Source of the DNA: Clostridia bacterium
GTDB lineage: Bacteria; Bacillota; Clostridia; Oscillospirales; Acutalibacteraceae
Direction of reading: 5' to 3'
Assembly: GCA_017431035.1 (NCBI GenBank)
Contig: JAFRLW010000039.1
Coordinates: 1 to 59,032 of the forward strand
Length of the DNA stretch: 59,032 nt
Part shown: positions 41,364-49,794 of the stretch, piece by piece
Layout: each line of letters starts with the position of its first letter
How positions within the stretch are numbered: position 1 is the stretch's first letter
Program-made: the position numbers and the translations under genes
Notes under the pieces: model-generated
Database searches by the model: none
What the model was told of the DNA's origin: nothing
The model's input: the letters and a program-made list of their open reading frames with translations, nothing else

Positions 41364-42563
41364 TCAGTTTGTGTAATTATCGAAATAGCCCTGAACCAGA
41401 ACAACCGGTGTACCCTTGTCGCCCGAGCCGCTTGTGAGGTCACAAAGTGAGCCTATAAGGTCGGTGAGCTGACGTGGAGTAGTGCCCTGAGAAGCCATAT
41501 TGCCAACAAGGTTTGAATCCTTTTTCTTGATGCTTTCGCTGATAGCGTTTTTCAGTTCTTCACCTGAAAGATCCTTGAAGTCGTTATCGGCAAGGTATTT
41601 GAGTTTAAGTTCGTTAGGCGTGCCGATAAGTCCGTCGGTAAATGCAGGAGAAACAACCGGGTCGGCAAGTTCCCAAATCTTACCCTGAGGATCCTTAAAG
41701 GCGCCGTCGCCGTAAACCATAACCTCAACGTGTTTGCCGGTGGCGTCAAGTATTCTCTTTTGAATATCAAGAACAAGGTCTTTGCACTCTTTCGGGAAGA
41801 GTTTTACCGTATCCTCGGTAGACTTGTTAGAGCCTAAAAGGCCGTATTTTTCATTATATCCGCTGCCGTTTACGGGGGCGGTCATAATATCGTCAAGTCC
41901 GTATACGTTTTTAGCGCCCGCTTCTTTAAGAATACGTTTTGTACGGGCACGGGTATGTATATCGCAGTTGAGAACATTGTCGGTGTACTTGAGAATTGCA
42001 CGGGGATTGTTGGCAAATACAACCTCTACCTCGGCGCCGCTCTCTTTGATAAGCTGCTCATAATATTCAACATAGTCAACGCCGGTAAACTCATGACGGT
42101 TGTAGCCGAATAGTTCACGGTAGCGCTTAAGGTCCAACACGTCTGAATAAGGATTAACACCGGCGGCGTCAATCTTATCAAGCGGTACAAGATTGTTACC
42201 TACCTCGTCAGAGGGGTAGCTTAGCATAAGTACAATTTTTTTCGCACCCTTTGCAATACCACGAAGGCAAATCGCAAATCTGTTGCGGGATAAAATCGGG
42301 AAAATAACGCCTACCGTCTCTCCGCCGAACTTCTGTTTAACGTCGGCAGCAATATCGTCAACCTTGGCGTAGTTGCCCTGAGATCTGGCAACAATAGACT
42401 CGGTAATGGAGATAACATCACGGTCACGGAGTTCAAATCCATCGCTCTTAGCCGCCATAAGTACGCTCTCGGTAACGATTTCGGCAAGGTTATCACCCTG
42501 ACGAATGATGGGGCAACGAATACCCATCGATACTGTTCCTACTCTTCTTTCATTCTGAGACAT
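41364..42563 (-). CDS. Coenzyme F420:L-glutamate ligase-like (CofE family) protein
   Basis: A 399-residue protein with the CofE-type N-terminal pattern: GIRCPIIRQGDNLAEIV, then RDRDVISITESIVARSQG. It is longer than archaeal CofE (about 250 residues), with an extra C-terminal part ending in LIGSLCDLTSGSGDKGTPVVLVQGYF. Clostridia generally lack F420, so the substrate here is unknown; an ATP- or GTP-dependent glutamyl ligase is a reasonable inference. It has its own promoter (42613-42641) and lies 20 bases upstream of the short guaA gene, so the two are probably co-transcribed. Confidence 0.8.
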   Translation of the reverse strand: MSQNERRVGTVSMGIRCPIIRQGDNLAEIVTESVLMAAKSDGFELRDRDVISITESIVARSQGNYAKVDDIAADVKQKFGGETVGVIFPILSRNRFAICLRGIAKGAKKIVLMLSYPSDEVGNNLVPLDKIDAAGVNPYSDVLDLKRYRELFGYNRHEFTGVDYVEYYEQLIKESGAEVEVVFANNPRAILKYTDNVLNCDIHTRARTKRILKEAGAKNVYGLDDIMTAPVNGSGYNEKYGLLGSNKSTEDTVKLFPKECKDLVLDIQKRILDATGKHVEVMVYGDGAFKDPQGKIWELADPVVSPAFTDGLIGTPNELKLKYLADNDFKDLSGEELKNAISESIKKKDSNLVGNMASQGTTPRQLTDLIGSLCDLTSGSGDKGTPVVLVQGYFDNYTN

Positions 42564-42612
42564 TTTTCTTCCTTCTTTATATAAAGATTTTTATTAACAA
42601 TATCACCTTAAA

Positions 42613-42641
42613 ATTATATATCAAAACCTTTTCCTTGTCTA
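42613..42641 (-). promoter_or_regulatory. Promoter of the CofE-like / guaA operon
   Basis: On the minus strand -35 TAGACA (42636-42641) and -10 TATAAT (42613-42618) are 17 bases apart. Confidence 0.7.
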
Positions 42642-42663
42642 TAGAAAAATATTTCGTTTTTTT

Positions 42664-42698
42664 GAAAAAATTAAGGGCGGATAATATCCGCCCTTAAA
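42664..42698 (-). terminator. Terminator of the OmpA-domain lipoprotein gene
   Basis: On the minus strand TTAAGGGCGGAT-AT-ATCCGCCCTTAA is followed by TTTTTTC. Confidence 0.9.
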
Positions 42699-42749
42699 AC
42701 TATTTTTCGCTGAACTCCGTATTTTTTGATTAGCCTTATAAATACGATC

Positions 42750-44660
42750 TTAGTCATCAACATTAACAATAAATCTGAATGAAACACGACGGGAAGCAGC
42801 CATATTCACATTGCCGTTTGAGTCATAAACAGGTTTGCTGTTTGAATAACCAATATTCTCAAGTTTATTACTTATTGCAGATACGTCCACTCCTGTTTCA
42901 GACGATAAGCAGTAATTTTTAACATTAAGCGCACGTTCCTCTGAAAGTTGCAGACCACTTTCATATGTACTTCCTGAAACAGGTGCAGTATGACCCTCTA
43001 CCATTGTTTTAGCAATAAAACTGTTGTATTTTTCAGAGGACGCCACAGATGTGTATGCTTTTATAAATTTGTTAAGAAATGCTTTTCCCTCCCCTGTAAG
43101 TTCGGCAGAATCCCCACCAAATAAAACAGACGAATCTAGTGCTATTTCTCCATTTTCCCTATTGACAGTAACTTTTATACCTTCCTGTTCAAAAGCGGAA
43201 GAAAGATCTGCAAACAAGTCTTCTTTTTTCTTGGTTATATCCTCAAGTTGAGAACCGGCTTCAATCAAATAAATATCAGCACCATTATTATATTTTGCAT
43301 AAATATAATATGCTGAAGAATCTCTTGCTAATTTATCATAACTGCTATATCCTTCAAGCAACTTTTTACCGGTCATTGTATCTACAAGGTCGTAAAGATT
43401 ATTGTTGCTTTCGGTTTTCACTACCCAAGGAGCAAAACTGCTTCCCTTAATAGTATAATCCTGGTCTTTATATGAATAATAGAAAGTCTTACCGTCTATT
43501 TCTTTAGACGCCAGCATATCGTCAGATGAAACTGTATGATTGTCGTCATATGGACCGTTAAAGAACACAGAGCCGTTTTTATCTATCAGTGTATAATAAT
43601 CATCATTTATTAGCATATAATATTGTCCAAAGGTTTCATCACGACGAACAGTTTTATATTTTCCTTTGATAATATTTTTGCCCTCTAAGTTATATATTTT
43701 ACCATTGCACTCAAATATCTCACCGTAAAGCGTCATCATATCATCAAATTCAGTTGATATTACTTTTCCGGTATTATCCATAACTGCATACTTTGTTGTA
43801 CCATTACTGTATTTCGACGAAACATAGTATCCATATTCCAAATAATTCGGTTTGAATCCTGCCAAATCATAACTAAACAAGAGTTTCCCGGTTTCATCAT
43901 AAACCTCTCCGACTTTTCCTTCTACAGTATAAGAACCATTGTCAAAAACTTTACTGGCATTGGAAAGTTCATCGCCGTTTTCATCAACTGTAATGTACTG
44001 ATTATTTTTTGAATACTTAATAAATCTACCTAACGGAATTAGTGATTGGTCTTTTTCGCCGGAAACACCGGGAACTATTCTCTTATTAATTATGTCGTAA
44101 ACATACCATGTACCTTTATATAATACACACTTATCGCTAAAAGCACCCTCACCATTAAAGCACGCACCATTATCTGATCTACTTGCAACAACATTGTCTT
44201 TTGAATTTGTTTTACCCGTAACGGTTGCAACTTTGATATAATGTTCATTTTCTTCATAAAAAGACATATATCCTTCCGGAACAATGGTTCTTCCTTTGCT
44301 ATCAATTAGTTTTGATGAGTTCAAACCCGCAATATCATCTGCTGATTTCGGTGCTTTGGTCCTTACCTGAAAATATTTTCCAACAGGTTGCACTTCTTCA
44401 AAAATCGTCCCGGTATCATACATACCATTATGAGATGCAACTCCATAAAGTCCGTTCTCACCTTTATAGTACAATCCGCCTTCTGACGTCTCAAACTTAT
44501 CAGAAATAAGAGCGCCTATTTTTTCAGCAATTAAATAATCTGTAAACTTTCCATTGACAGTATTGTTGTTCTTGTCAGTAACATTCTTGCCACATCCCGC
44601 AAACAAACTTAAAATCATAAGCATGGCGAGAATAAGTGCTGTGATTCTAAACTTAATCAT
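42750..44660 (-). CDS. Lipoprotein with WG-like repeats and C-terminal OmpA domain
   Basis: A 636-residue lipoprotein. The signal peptide ends in the lipobox LFAGC (about residue 23). A long middle region (about 40-470) has recurring short beta units such as LIDSKGRTIVPEGY, VMDNTGKVIS and LIDKNGSVFF, resembling WG repeats. The C-terminal 140 residues form an OmpA-like domain (LFGGDSAELTGEGKAFLNKF, MVEGHTAPVSG, SEERALNVKNYCLS, ASRRVSFRFIV). It should be anchored in the membrane and bind peptidoglycan. An OmpA domain in an apparent monoderm is uncommon. The ATG at 44660 is preceded by AGGGAAAG. It may belong to the long minus-strand series that begins near 51.9 kb. Confidence 0.82.
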   Translation of the reverse strand: MIKFRITALILAMLMILSLFAGCGKNVTDKNNNTVNGKFTDYLIAEKIGALISDKFETSEGGLYYKGENGLYGVASHNGMYDTGTIFEEVQPVGKYFQVRTKAPKSADDIAGLNSSKLIDSKGRTIVPEGYMSFYEENEHYIKVATVTGKTNSKDNVVASRSDNGACFNGEGAFSDKCVLYKGTWYVYDIINKRIVPGVSGEKDQSLIPLGRFIKYSKNNQYITVDENGDELSNASKVFDNGSYTVEGKVGEVYDETGKLLFSYDLAGFKPNYLEYGYYVSSKYSNGTTKYAVMDNTGKVISTEFDDMMTLYGEIFECNGKIYNLEGKNIIKGKYKTVRRDETFGQYYMLINDDYYTLIDKNGSVFFNGPYDDNHTVSSDDMLASKEIDGKTFYYSYKDQDYTIKGSSFAPWVVKTESNNNLYDLVDTMTGKKLLEGYSSYDKLARDSSAYYIYAKYNNGADIYLIEAGSQLEDITKKKEDLFADLSSAFEQEGIKVTVNRENGEIALDSSVLFGGDSAELTGEGKAFLNKFIKAYTSVASSEKYNSFIAKTMVEGHTAPVSGSTYESGLQLSEERALNVKNYCLSSETGVDVSAISNKLENIGYSNSKPVYDSNGNVNMAASRRVSFRFIVNVDD

Positions 44661-44692
44661 TTTCTTTCCCTCTTGCATATTTTATTTATATC

Positions 44693-44955
44693 CTATTTTT
44701 TTATTAATTCTATTATTTCGCTTTTATACTTTTCTTTAGCCACACAATAAAGCATAGTATTATCAATAAGAGCAATCATATGAAAATCCCCATCAGAATT
44801 ATGTGCATAATAGTTATAATCTTCCAATGATATTTCGGTAATCATTGTTTTCTGAGAATATTCATCATCAAAAATCCGCCTGTTGTTATAAAATACAATG
44901 CCATTACAAGACCTATTACAACAGTCGTTACTCTTTTAAATTTCAAACAAACCAT
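44693..44955 (-). pseudogene. Small membrane-anchored protein gene with homopolymer frameshift
   Basis: From ATG 44955 (AGGAA upstream) a frame encodes KRVTTVVIGLVMALYFITTGGF and then stops early. From the T-run on (44870-44874) another frame continues without interruption as DDEYSQKTMITEISLED... and ends in KSEIIELIKK. Adding one T restores a single 87-residue protein: one N-terminal helix and a small extracellular domain. It starts four bases after the stop of the zinc-ribbon gene. Either a recent frameshift or a sequencing error. Confidence 0.65.
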
Positions 44956-44958
44956 TTC

Positions 44959-45612
44959 CTATTTTACAAATAATTCTTTTCGTTTTTTAAAGTAATTGTA
45001 ATTTATCAAAACAAAGCCGACTGAAAAAACAATAGAAAAGATATTTGTACCCGATGTCAACTGATTAAGTCCTGTAACCGCAAGAAGTGCGATGTCATAA
45101 AAAATCGTCAGTCCAGCTGCTACGGCGTATAGAATAGTAATGCAAAGCGGTCCATTTGATTTGTATTTTGCCAATCTGCATTCTGTATAAATGCCGAATG
45201 CAGAAATAGCGATCAATAAAAATCCATAGATAATATCCAATACTTTTAAGCCTGTTCCAAATGTACCGTAAACTGTTTCTGCGGAAACCTGTCCGTTTGT
45301 TTGCACAAAATATATTCCGCCGGTAATATAATTCATACCAAAAATAAAATTAATAATAGCTCCGAAAATCAATGCAAAATAAATAAGGAACTTAAACCAC
45401 TTCATTGGATGCTTAAAAGCAGGCTGTGCCGCCTGGTTAATATAAGGGTTGTTCCCAAATACCGGCTGATTGATAATTGGTGTCGGTGCCGGATTAATTA
45501 CCGGAGTATCGTTTGAAACGGTAGGTTGCACTTGATTTTTTTCTCCGCAATTAGGGCAAAACTGTTGATTTGCACTTTCAATTTGTGCTCCGCATTTACT
45601 GCAAAAACTCAT
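44959..45612 (-). CDS. Zinc-ribbon protein with four membrane helices
   Basis: A 217-residue protein. An N-terminal zinc ribbon (FCSKCGAQI...FCPNCGEKN, residues 3-25) is followed by a proline/asparagine-rich linker and four hydrophobic helices from about 80 to 205. The ATG at 45612 has AAAGGAGG before it. The frame extends 42 codons upstream, but the added residues overlap the neighbouring gene and have no start signal. No function is known. Similar ribbon-plus-membrane proteins often accompany secretion and stress loci in Clostridia. Confidence 0.8.
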   Translation of the reverse strand: MSFCSKCGAQIESANQQFCPNCGEKNQVQPTVSNDTPVINPAPTPIINQPVFGNNPYINQAAQPAFKHPMKWFKFLIYFALIFGAIINFIFGMNYITGGIYFVQTNGQVSAETVYGTFGTGLKVLDIIYGFLLIAISAFGIYTECRLAKYKSNGPLCITILYAVAAGLTIFYDIALLAVTGLNQLTSGTNIFSIVFSVGFVLINYNYFKKRKELFVK

Positions 45613-45625
45613 TTTAATTCCTCCT

Positions 45626-46081
45626 TTATTTACTAAAAAGACTTGCAAAAAAACCTTTATTTGTCTTTTTATAGCCACAACTTGCCAGATATTCGGAAAC
45701 AGGTTTTTTATATTCTTCTGAATTGAATTTAATATCAATTATTCCGGTAGAATTATCGTTACGGTTTTTACCGATTCCTATCGTTCTGTCAAAACTAAAC
45801 TCTTTCCCCTTGAAAGTGCTGTAGCTCATATTGAATCCACTCTTGCCAATAGATTTTTTTGCCGATTTTGATTTGTCAACTTCAATCCATGTATTGTTAT
45901 CATTAAGTTTGGCAATAAACTTAAATTCCTTTACTGCGTCAGTTACTGATCCGGGTGCAAAAAATACCGCATTCATCCATTTGACTGTTGTTACAATGGT
46001 ATTTCCTTCAATTGTTACAACATATTTTTTATCGTCACCGTTAAGAGCCAACGCCCCTTGTAAAACCTGTTGAATGTCCAT
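45626..46081 (-). CDS. Hypothetical protein of the zinc-ribbon cluster
   Basis: A 151-residue soluble protein, predicted alpha/beta, without membrane segment or cysteine cluster. Recurring features are VTIEGNTIVTTVKWMNAVFF and a C-terminal EYLASCGYKKTNKGFF. I do not recognise a family. It sits one base away from the next zinc-ribbon gene and 13 bases before another, so it is part of the same transcription unit. The pattern suggests a small PH-like domain, but this is only a guess from strand spacing. Confidence 0.7.
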   Translation of the reverse strand: MDIQQVLQGALALNGDDKKYVVTIEGNTIVTTVKWMNAVFFAPGSVTDAVKEFKFIAKLNDNNTWIEVDKSKSAKKSIGKSGFNMSYSTFKGKEFSFDRTIGIGKNRNDNSTGIIDIKFNSEEYKKPVSEYLASCGYKKTNKGFFASLFSK

Positions 46082-46082
46082 T

Positions 46083-47027
46083 TTATCGTCCTCTCGAAAT
46101 ATAATTTTTATACTCTTTTCCCGCTTTATTAAAAATTACAACAGCCCATACGCCTGCAATAACCCATATAATACTTGTAGGCCTACCCGTAGCGATAATA
46201 CCGTATAATGCTTCAAAACAAGCAACAATAAGCAGAATAATTGCACACGTTTTACTCTTACCCAGGTGCATTCCAAGTGTAACACCCAGCAATACCAAAG
46301 AATCGATTATACCTAATGGATTTAGTATTAAACTGATAATGCCATTAAGCCCGGCACAAATATAACACGCAATAGCCACATTTTTCAGGTCTCTTTTAAA
46401 AGAGGGTATGTAGTTATTAATATAATCCTTTTTACTAATAAATTGACCCTGCGGCGGTTGTCCGATGACCTGAGCATTATACTGTGGATATTCTTGTTGT
46501 TGCACAGGTGATGCTTGTGTGGTGTTTTGGCCTGAAACCGCCTGTCCGCAATTAGAACAAAAAACTGTGCCTGCGGGAAGTTCTGTTCCACAACCGGTGC
46601 AAAACTGATTTACGCTTGTCGGAGTTTGATAAGTAACAGTTGAGTTTATTGTATTTGAGTATTGATTGGATTGAACATTGTTAGCAACCTCATAACCGAA
46701 CTGTAAAATAATAGCTTCGACCTGAGCTATTCTCTTTTTCCACGCTCCCTTACTGGCGCTGCCCACAACACCGGTTGTACCCAACTCTCCAACATACAAT
46801 CCCGGAAAGATGGCATATTTCATCCAGCTTTCAAGTCGGATTGTGTTCCCCTCAAATAAAAACTTGAAATAAGTCGGTCCGGAAATCATTCCTATTCCTT
46901 TTTCAAAAACATTCTCACCATTATACTGTGTATACATATAACCTTCAGAGTTCAAATAATTACTTATCTGGTTAAATAGAATATTTTCATCACAGTTTAA
47001 TTGAAAAGTTTTTATATATCTTGCCAT
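46083..47027 (-). CDS. Protein with central zinc ribbon and membrane helices
   Basis: A 314-residue protein. A soluble N-terminal domain (1-120; YIKTFQLNCDENILFNQISNY) resembles small membrane-binding PH-like domains. A zinc ribbon follows (FCTGCGTELPAGTVFCSNCGQ, about 145-165), then a Gln/Pro-rich linker. Two to three hydrophobic helices near the C-terminus (about 215-300) end the protein. Cytosolic ribbon with membrane anchoring is likely. It is co-directional with and close to its neighbours (1 and 15 bases). Function unknown. Confidence 0.75.
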   Translation of the reverse strand: MARYIKTFQLNCDENILFNQISNYLNSEGYMYTQYNGENVFEKGIGMISGPTYFKFLFEGNTIRLESWMKYAIFPGLYVGELGTTGVVGSASKGAWKKRIAQVEAIILQFGYEVANNVQSNQYSNTINSTVTYQTPTSVNQFCTGCGTELPAGTVFCSNCGQAVSGQNTTQASPVQQQEYPQYNAQVIGQPPQGQFISKKDYINNYIPSFKRDLKNVAIACYICAGLNGIISLILNPLGIIDSLVLLGVTLGMHLGKSKTCAIILLIVACFEALYGIIATGRPTSIIWVIAGVWAVVIFNKAGKEYKNYISRGR

Positions 47028-47042
47028 TAAGTTTTCTCCCCT

Positions 47043-47963
47043 TTAGTCAACTTTAGTGATTTTACTTACTAAAGCATCATTTTCTTCCTTAGTAGTATTG
47101 ATTATTATGATGTTGCAAAATCTGTCTCCTATTTTTCTTACATAATAGCTTTGAATCATATCAACTCCATATGAAGAAATCTGAAAATGAGCAACAGTAT
47201 AGTTTTCACCTGCAATTGTAATATCCTCAAACTTTTCAGGTGCGGTGTATTTTATATTTTCATTGTTTTGTTTAGTAAGAACCACAGAAAGTTGCATTAA
47301 AAGTGTATTTTCGTTTGCATAGTTTTGTGATGATGCATCAATAAAAACAATTGCATACATCTCTCTTTGAGGTGATAATAAATACAACCCACATTCAGTA
47401 GTGACACCATCAGAAAAAGAATTATAATTAGCATTATTCCCTTTAATATAACCTTCAGGAACTTCAAGTTTAATATTAGCCCATTCGTTTATATAAGTGT
47501 CACCATCAAGTCTGCCTTTTGAATATTCATAAGTTTTTTCATTCTCGCTTTCGTCCTGGTTATAATCATTACTTATAACATAATTATCAACAGCATCAGT
47601 GCTTTCCGAACTGTCTTCTAAACTGGCACCGATAATTGCCAATAGTATAATTAACGCAAATATCGCACCTATAATTATTAAGACTATATGTACAGGCTTT
47701 AAGCCTTTCTTTTGCGGTGAGTATTGCTGATAACTGTTTGCCATATACTGATCCCGATATGCTGAATAACCATTATTTGCGGAATTAGAGTCCGGAATAA
47801 CATGTGATTCCGGATTATTAAAAGCACTTTGAACAGTATTACTGCTATTTTGAGAAATAATTGTAGTAGCGTCAGTTGCGATTACAGGCAATTTTGCGCC
47901 GCATTCGGGGCAAAAATCTGCAGACTCATCTGCTATTGTATTGCAATTTGGGCATTTTTTCAT
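47043..47963 (-). CDS. Zinc-ribbon, single-span membrane protein with extracellular domain
   Basis: A 306-residue protein. The N-terminal zinc ribbon is KKCPNCNTIADESADFCPECGAKL (residues 2-25). A low-complexity linker leads to one membrane helix at about 93-113 (VHIVLIIIGAIFALIILLAI). The remaining 190 residues are extracellular and probably adopt a PsbP-like alpha/beta fold (WANIKLEVPEGYIKG, ITIAGENYTVAHFQ). The layout recalls receptors that couple the cell surface to a cytosolic ribbon. Function unknown. The gap 47964-48145 upstream has no gene; it contains only an AT-rich stretch and a weak hairpin at 48107-48131. Confidence 0.78.
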   Translation of the reverse strand: MKKCPNCNTIADESADFCPECGAKLPVIATDATTIISQNSSNTVQSAFNNPESHVIPDSNSANNGYSAYRDQYMANSYQQYSPQKKGLKPVHIVLIIIGAIFALIILLAIIGASLEDSSESTDAVDNYVISNDYNQDESENEKTYEYSKGRLDGDTYINEWANIKLEVPEGYIKGNNANYNSFSDGVTTECGLYLLSPQREMYAIVFIDASSQNYANENTLLMQLSVVLTKQNNENIKYTAPEKFEDITIAGENYTVAHFQISSYGVDMIQSYYVRKIGDRFCNIIIINTTKEENDALVSKITKVD

Positions 47964-48145
47964 TTTTTCACATCCTGTTAATAGTACTATTTTTTATAAT
48001 AAATGTTTGCTCTCAAATTAACAGCAAAACATTTTTTGTGCTAAACGTTTTTTACGATTCTTATAGTGAAATTAGACAATTAAAAATCATCTTATTATGA
48101 CATACGTTTCAAAAATCAATATATTTTGAAAGTGCGTTTTCTGTT

Positions 48146-48790
48146 CTAATCTAAAACCCTGTTTTTTCCTAACTGTACGCTATTAACCCAATCTTCTGCA
48201 ATTGGATTTTCGTATGTTTCTCCACTTGAAGTTGTATATGAAGCCACAATCGCTTTTACACCTACAAATTTATCGGCATCTACTTCTAGTCCTATTTTTT
48301 CTGATTTGCCGGCTTTTATTGTTGTTTCTGTACTTTTAAAAGACTGAATATATGGAAGATTACCAATCGATACTGACATGGAAGGTTGAACTTCTGTCAA
48401 ACCATCTTTTTCATCATAGCCAACTATATATATTGTAAATTCCGTAACGTCAGAATTGCTATCATTTGAAACTGTTAAATTTAACGCATCGCCGCCACGC
48501 ATTGTAAAACCGGAAACAGCATCTTCTTGAACTTCTTTTTTTGTTATTTTAACTTTACTTTTATCCTTACTCTCTATTTCAGATAAACCATCAAGATCAA
48601 TTTTGTCCACCGGTTCTTCATCTTTATCTTCTGAAGTTTCTTGTTCAGATGCCTCGCTAATGGTTTTTTCTGTGTTGTTCTCATTAGTAACTTTTTTGCT
48701 TGAGCCACACGAACATAATACAAAAAGCATTGTCAACACTAATAAAAGTGTCAACAGCATTCCCGCTTTTTTTGTAATTTGTTTTTTCAT
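48146..48790 (-). CDS. Lipoprotein with immunoglobulin-like domain
   Basis: A 214-residue lipoprotein with signal peptide and lipobox (LFVLCSCGSS, Cys near residue 27). An acidic Ser/Glu-rich linker (about 30-75) precedes a beta-sandwich domain (LNLTVSNDSNSDVTEFTIYIVGY, YIQSFKSTETTIKAGKSEKIGLEV). It follows the WXG100 genes on the same strand after about 125 bases. It could be a surface partner or an additional immunity lipoprotein of the secreted lipase cassette; this is inference from position. Confidence 0.75.
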   Translation of the reverse strand: MKKQITKKAGMLLTLLLVLTMLFVLCSCGSSKKVTNENNTEKTISEASEQETSEDKDEEPVDKIDLDGLSEIESKDKSKVKITKKEVQEDAVSGFTMRGGDALNLTVSNDSNSDVTEFTIYIVGYDEKDGLTEVQPSMSVSIGNLPYIQSFKSTETTIKAGKSEKIGLEVDADKFVGVKAIVASYTTSSGETYENPIAEDWVNSVQLGKNRVLD

Positions 48791-48914
48791 TTATAAGTTC
48801 CTCTCTTAATTATTTTGATAACTTTTACTGTCTAATTTCACTTCGCAAGTTTATAAAACAATTTTTTTGCTTTCTTTTTTTCTTATAGTTAAAAAAATCC
48901 CAAGCAAAAACCGA

Positions 48915-49226
48915 TTACCATTTTGGCAAACGGTGGGCTATATTTGAAACTTTGATTTGAGCGTTTTTATATTCTTTTTCTACAGCATATAAATAATTCG
49001 CATAATTCTGCAAATCCGTCAACATTTTTACGGATGTAGAGCCGGAACCATTCATTTCATTCCATCTATCTTTTACCGTAACATAATCTTTTCCTTGCCA
49101 ATTTAAAGATAGATTTATAATCTCGTTATCAATGCTGTTCATTTTTGATTTATGAGCAGATATGTACGTCTCTATAGATTTTGCAGCAACTTTTACTTCG
49201 TCTAAATCAATTCTTATATACGCCAT
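48915..49226 (-). CDS. WXG100-family protein
   Basis: A 103-residue two-helix protein. The central turn is NWQGKDY, the Trp-x-Gly signature of WXG100 proteins, flanked by long amphipathic helices. ATG at 49226 with AAGGAG seven bases upstream; the longer open frame has no start signal. WXG100 proteins are secreted by type VII systems or act as targeting partners of larger effectors. It lies 10 bases after a second WXG-type gene and belongs to the lipase cassette. Confidence 0.82.
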   Translation of the reverse strand: MAYIRIDLDEVKVAAKSIETYISAHKSKMNSIDNEIINLSLNWQGKDYVTVKDRWNEMNGSGSTSVKMLTDLQNYANYLYAVEKEYKNAQIKVSNIAHRLPKW

Positions 49227-49236
49227 TTTGTGCTCC

Positions 49237-49536
49237 TTACTTAAAATAATCTGCCGCATTTTTTATGGCAGTTTCGGTTTCCTCGTAATCTGGATTAACT
49301 TTATTTTTTAAGAATACAACGAGATTATTGATAACGGCAAATCTATTATTGCAGTATGATTTTTTTATGTTTTGGAATATATTAATCGCATTATCCGAGG
49401 CAACTCCATCCCATGATGCATTTAATTTGTTAATTGATTTTTCAACCTTTGAAAAATCAGTTTTTATTTTATTATTATAATTATCTATTTTGCTCGCTGC
49501 TGCTTTGACAAATTGAGTATTAATTAATACCGACAT
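49237..49536 (-). CDS. WXG100-like small helical protein
   Basis: A 99-residue protein predicted to be two helices around the turn ASWDGVASDN, again with Trp-x-Gly. It starts with AAGGAGAG before the ATG. A short helical extension reaches the C-terminus (YEETETAIKNAADYFK). Probable partner of the neighbouring WXG100 protein or of the lipase C-terminus for export by a type VII system. Confidence 0.8.
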   Translation of the reverse strand: MSVLINTQFVKAAASKIDNYNNKIKTDFSKVEKSINKLNASWDGVASDNAINIFQNIKKSYCNNRFAVINNLVVFLKNKVNPDYEETETAIKNAADYFK

Positions 49537-49576
49537 TTTTCACTCTCCTTGTTTCTCATATAACCTTAACAACAGT

Positions 49577-49789
49577 TCACTGTACCGATTCCGAAGCGCT
49601 GATATCGTTTAATTTGTTCTTTGCGTCTTTATACTGTTCAGCGACATTTATTATTGTTTCGACACATCTTTCACTGTTTATCCCTTTAAAATCTTTTTTA
49701 ACTTCGTAAGAAATATCTATCAGTTCGTTGATGACGCTTTGCAATTCACCTTTTATGACATTTAGCTCTCGTTGCGCATACTTATCCAA
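49577..49789 (-). CDS. Small helical protein downstream of the lipase (degenerate WXG type)
   Basis: About 70 residues, two predicted helices separated by DFKGINSER, where Phe-Lys-Gly takes the place of Trp-x-Gly. The TTG at 49789 is chosen because GGGGTGA precedes it; a GTG at 49798 overlapping the lipase stop would add three residues. By size, position and fold it is a good candidate for a targeting chaperone of the lipase, like the small Tla partners of S. aureus TslA. The family is not recognised by a motif. Confidence 0.65.
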   Translation of the reverse strand: MDKYAQRELNVIKGELQSVINELIDISYEVKKDFKGINSERCVETIINVAEQYKDAKNKLNDISASESVQ

Positions 49790-49794
49790 AAAAA

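Noticed and set aside
45613..45738. Longer N-terminus of the zinc-ribbon protein
   Set aside because: It overlaps the preceding gene, while AAAGGAGG directly precedes the ATG at 45612 and the ribbon starts at residue 3.
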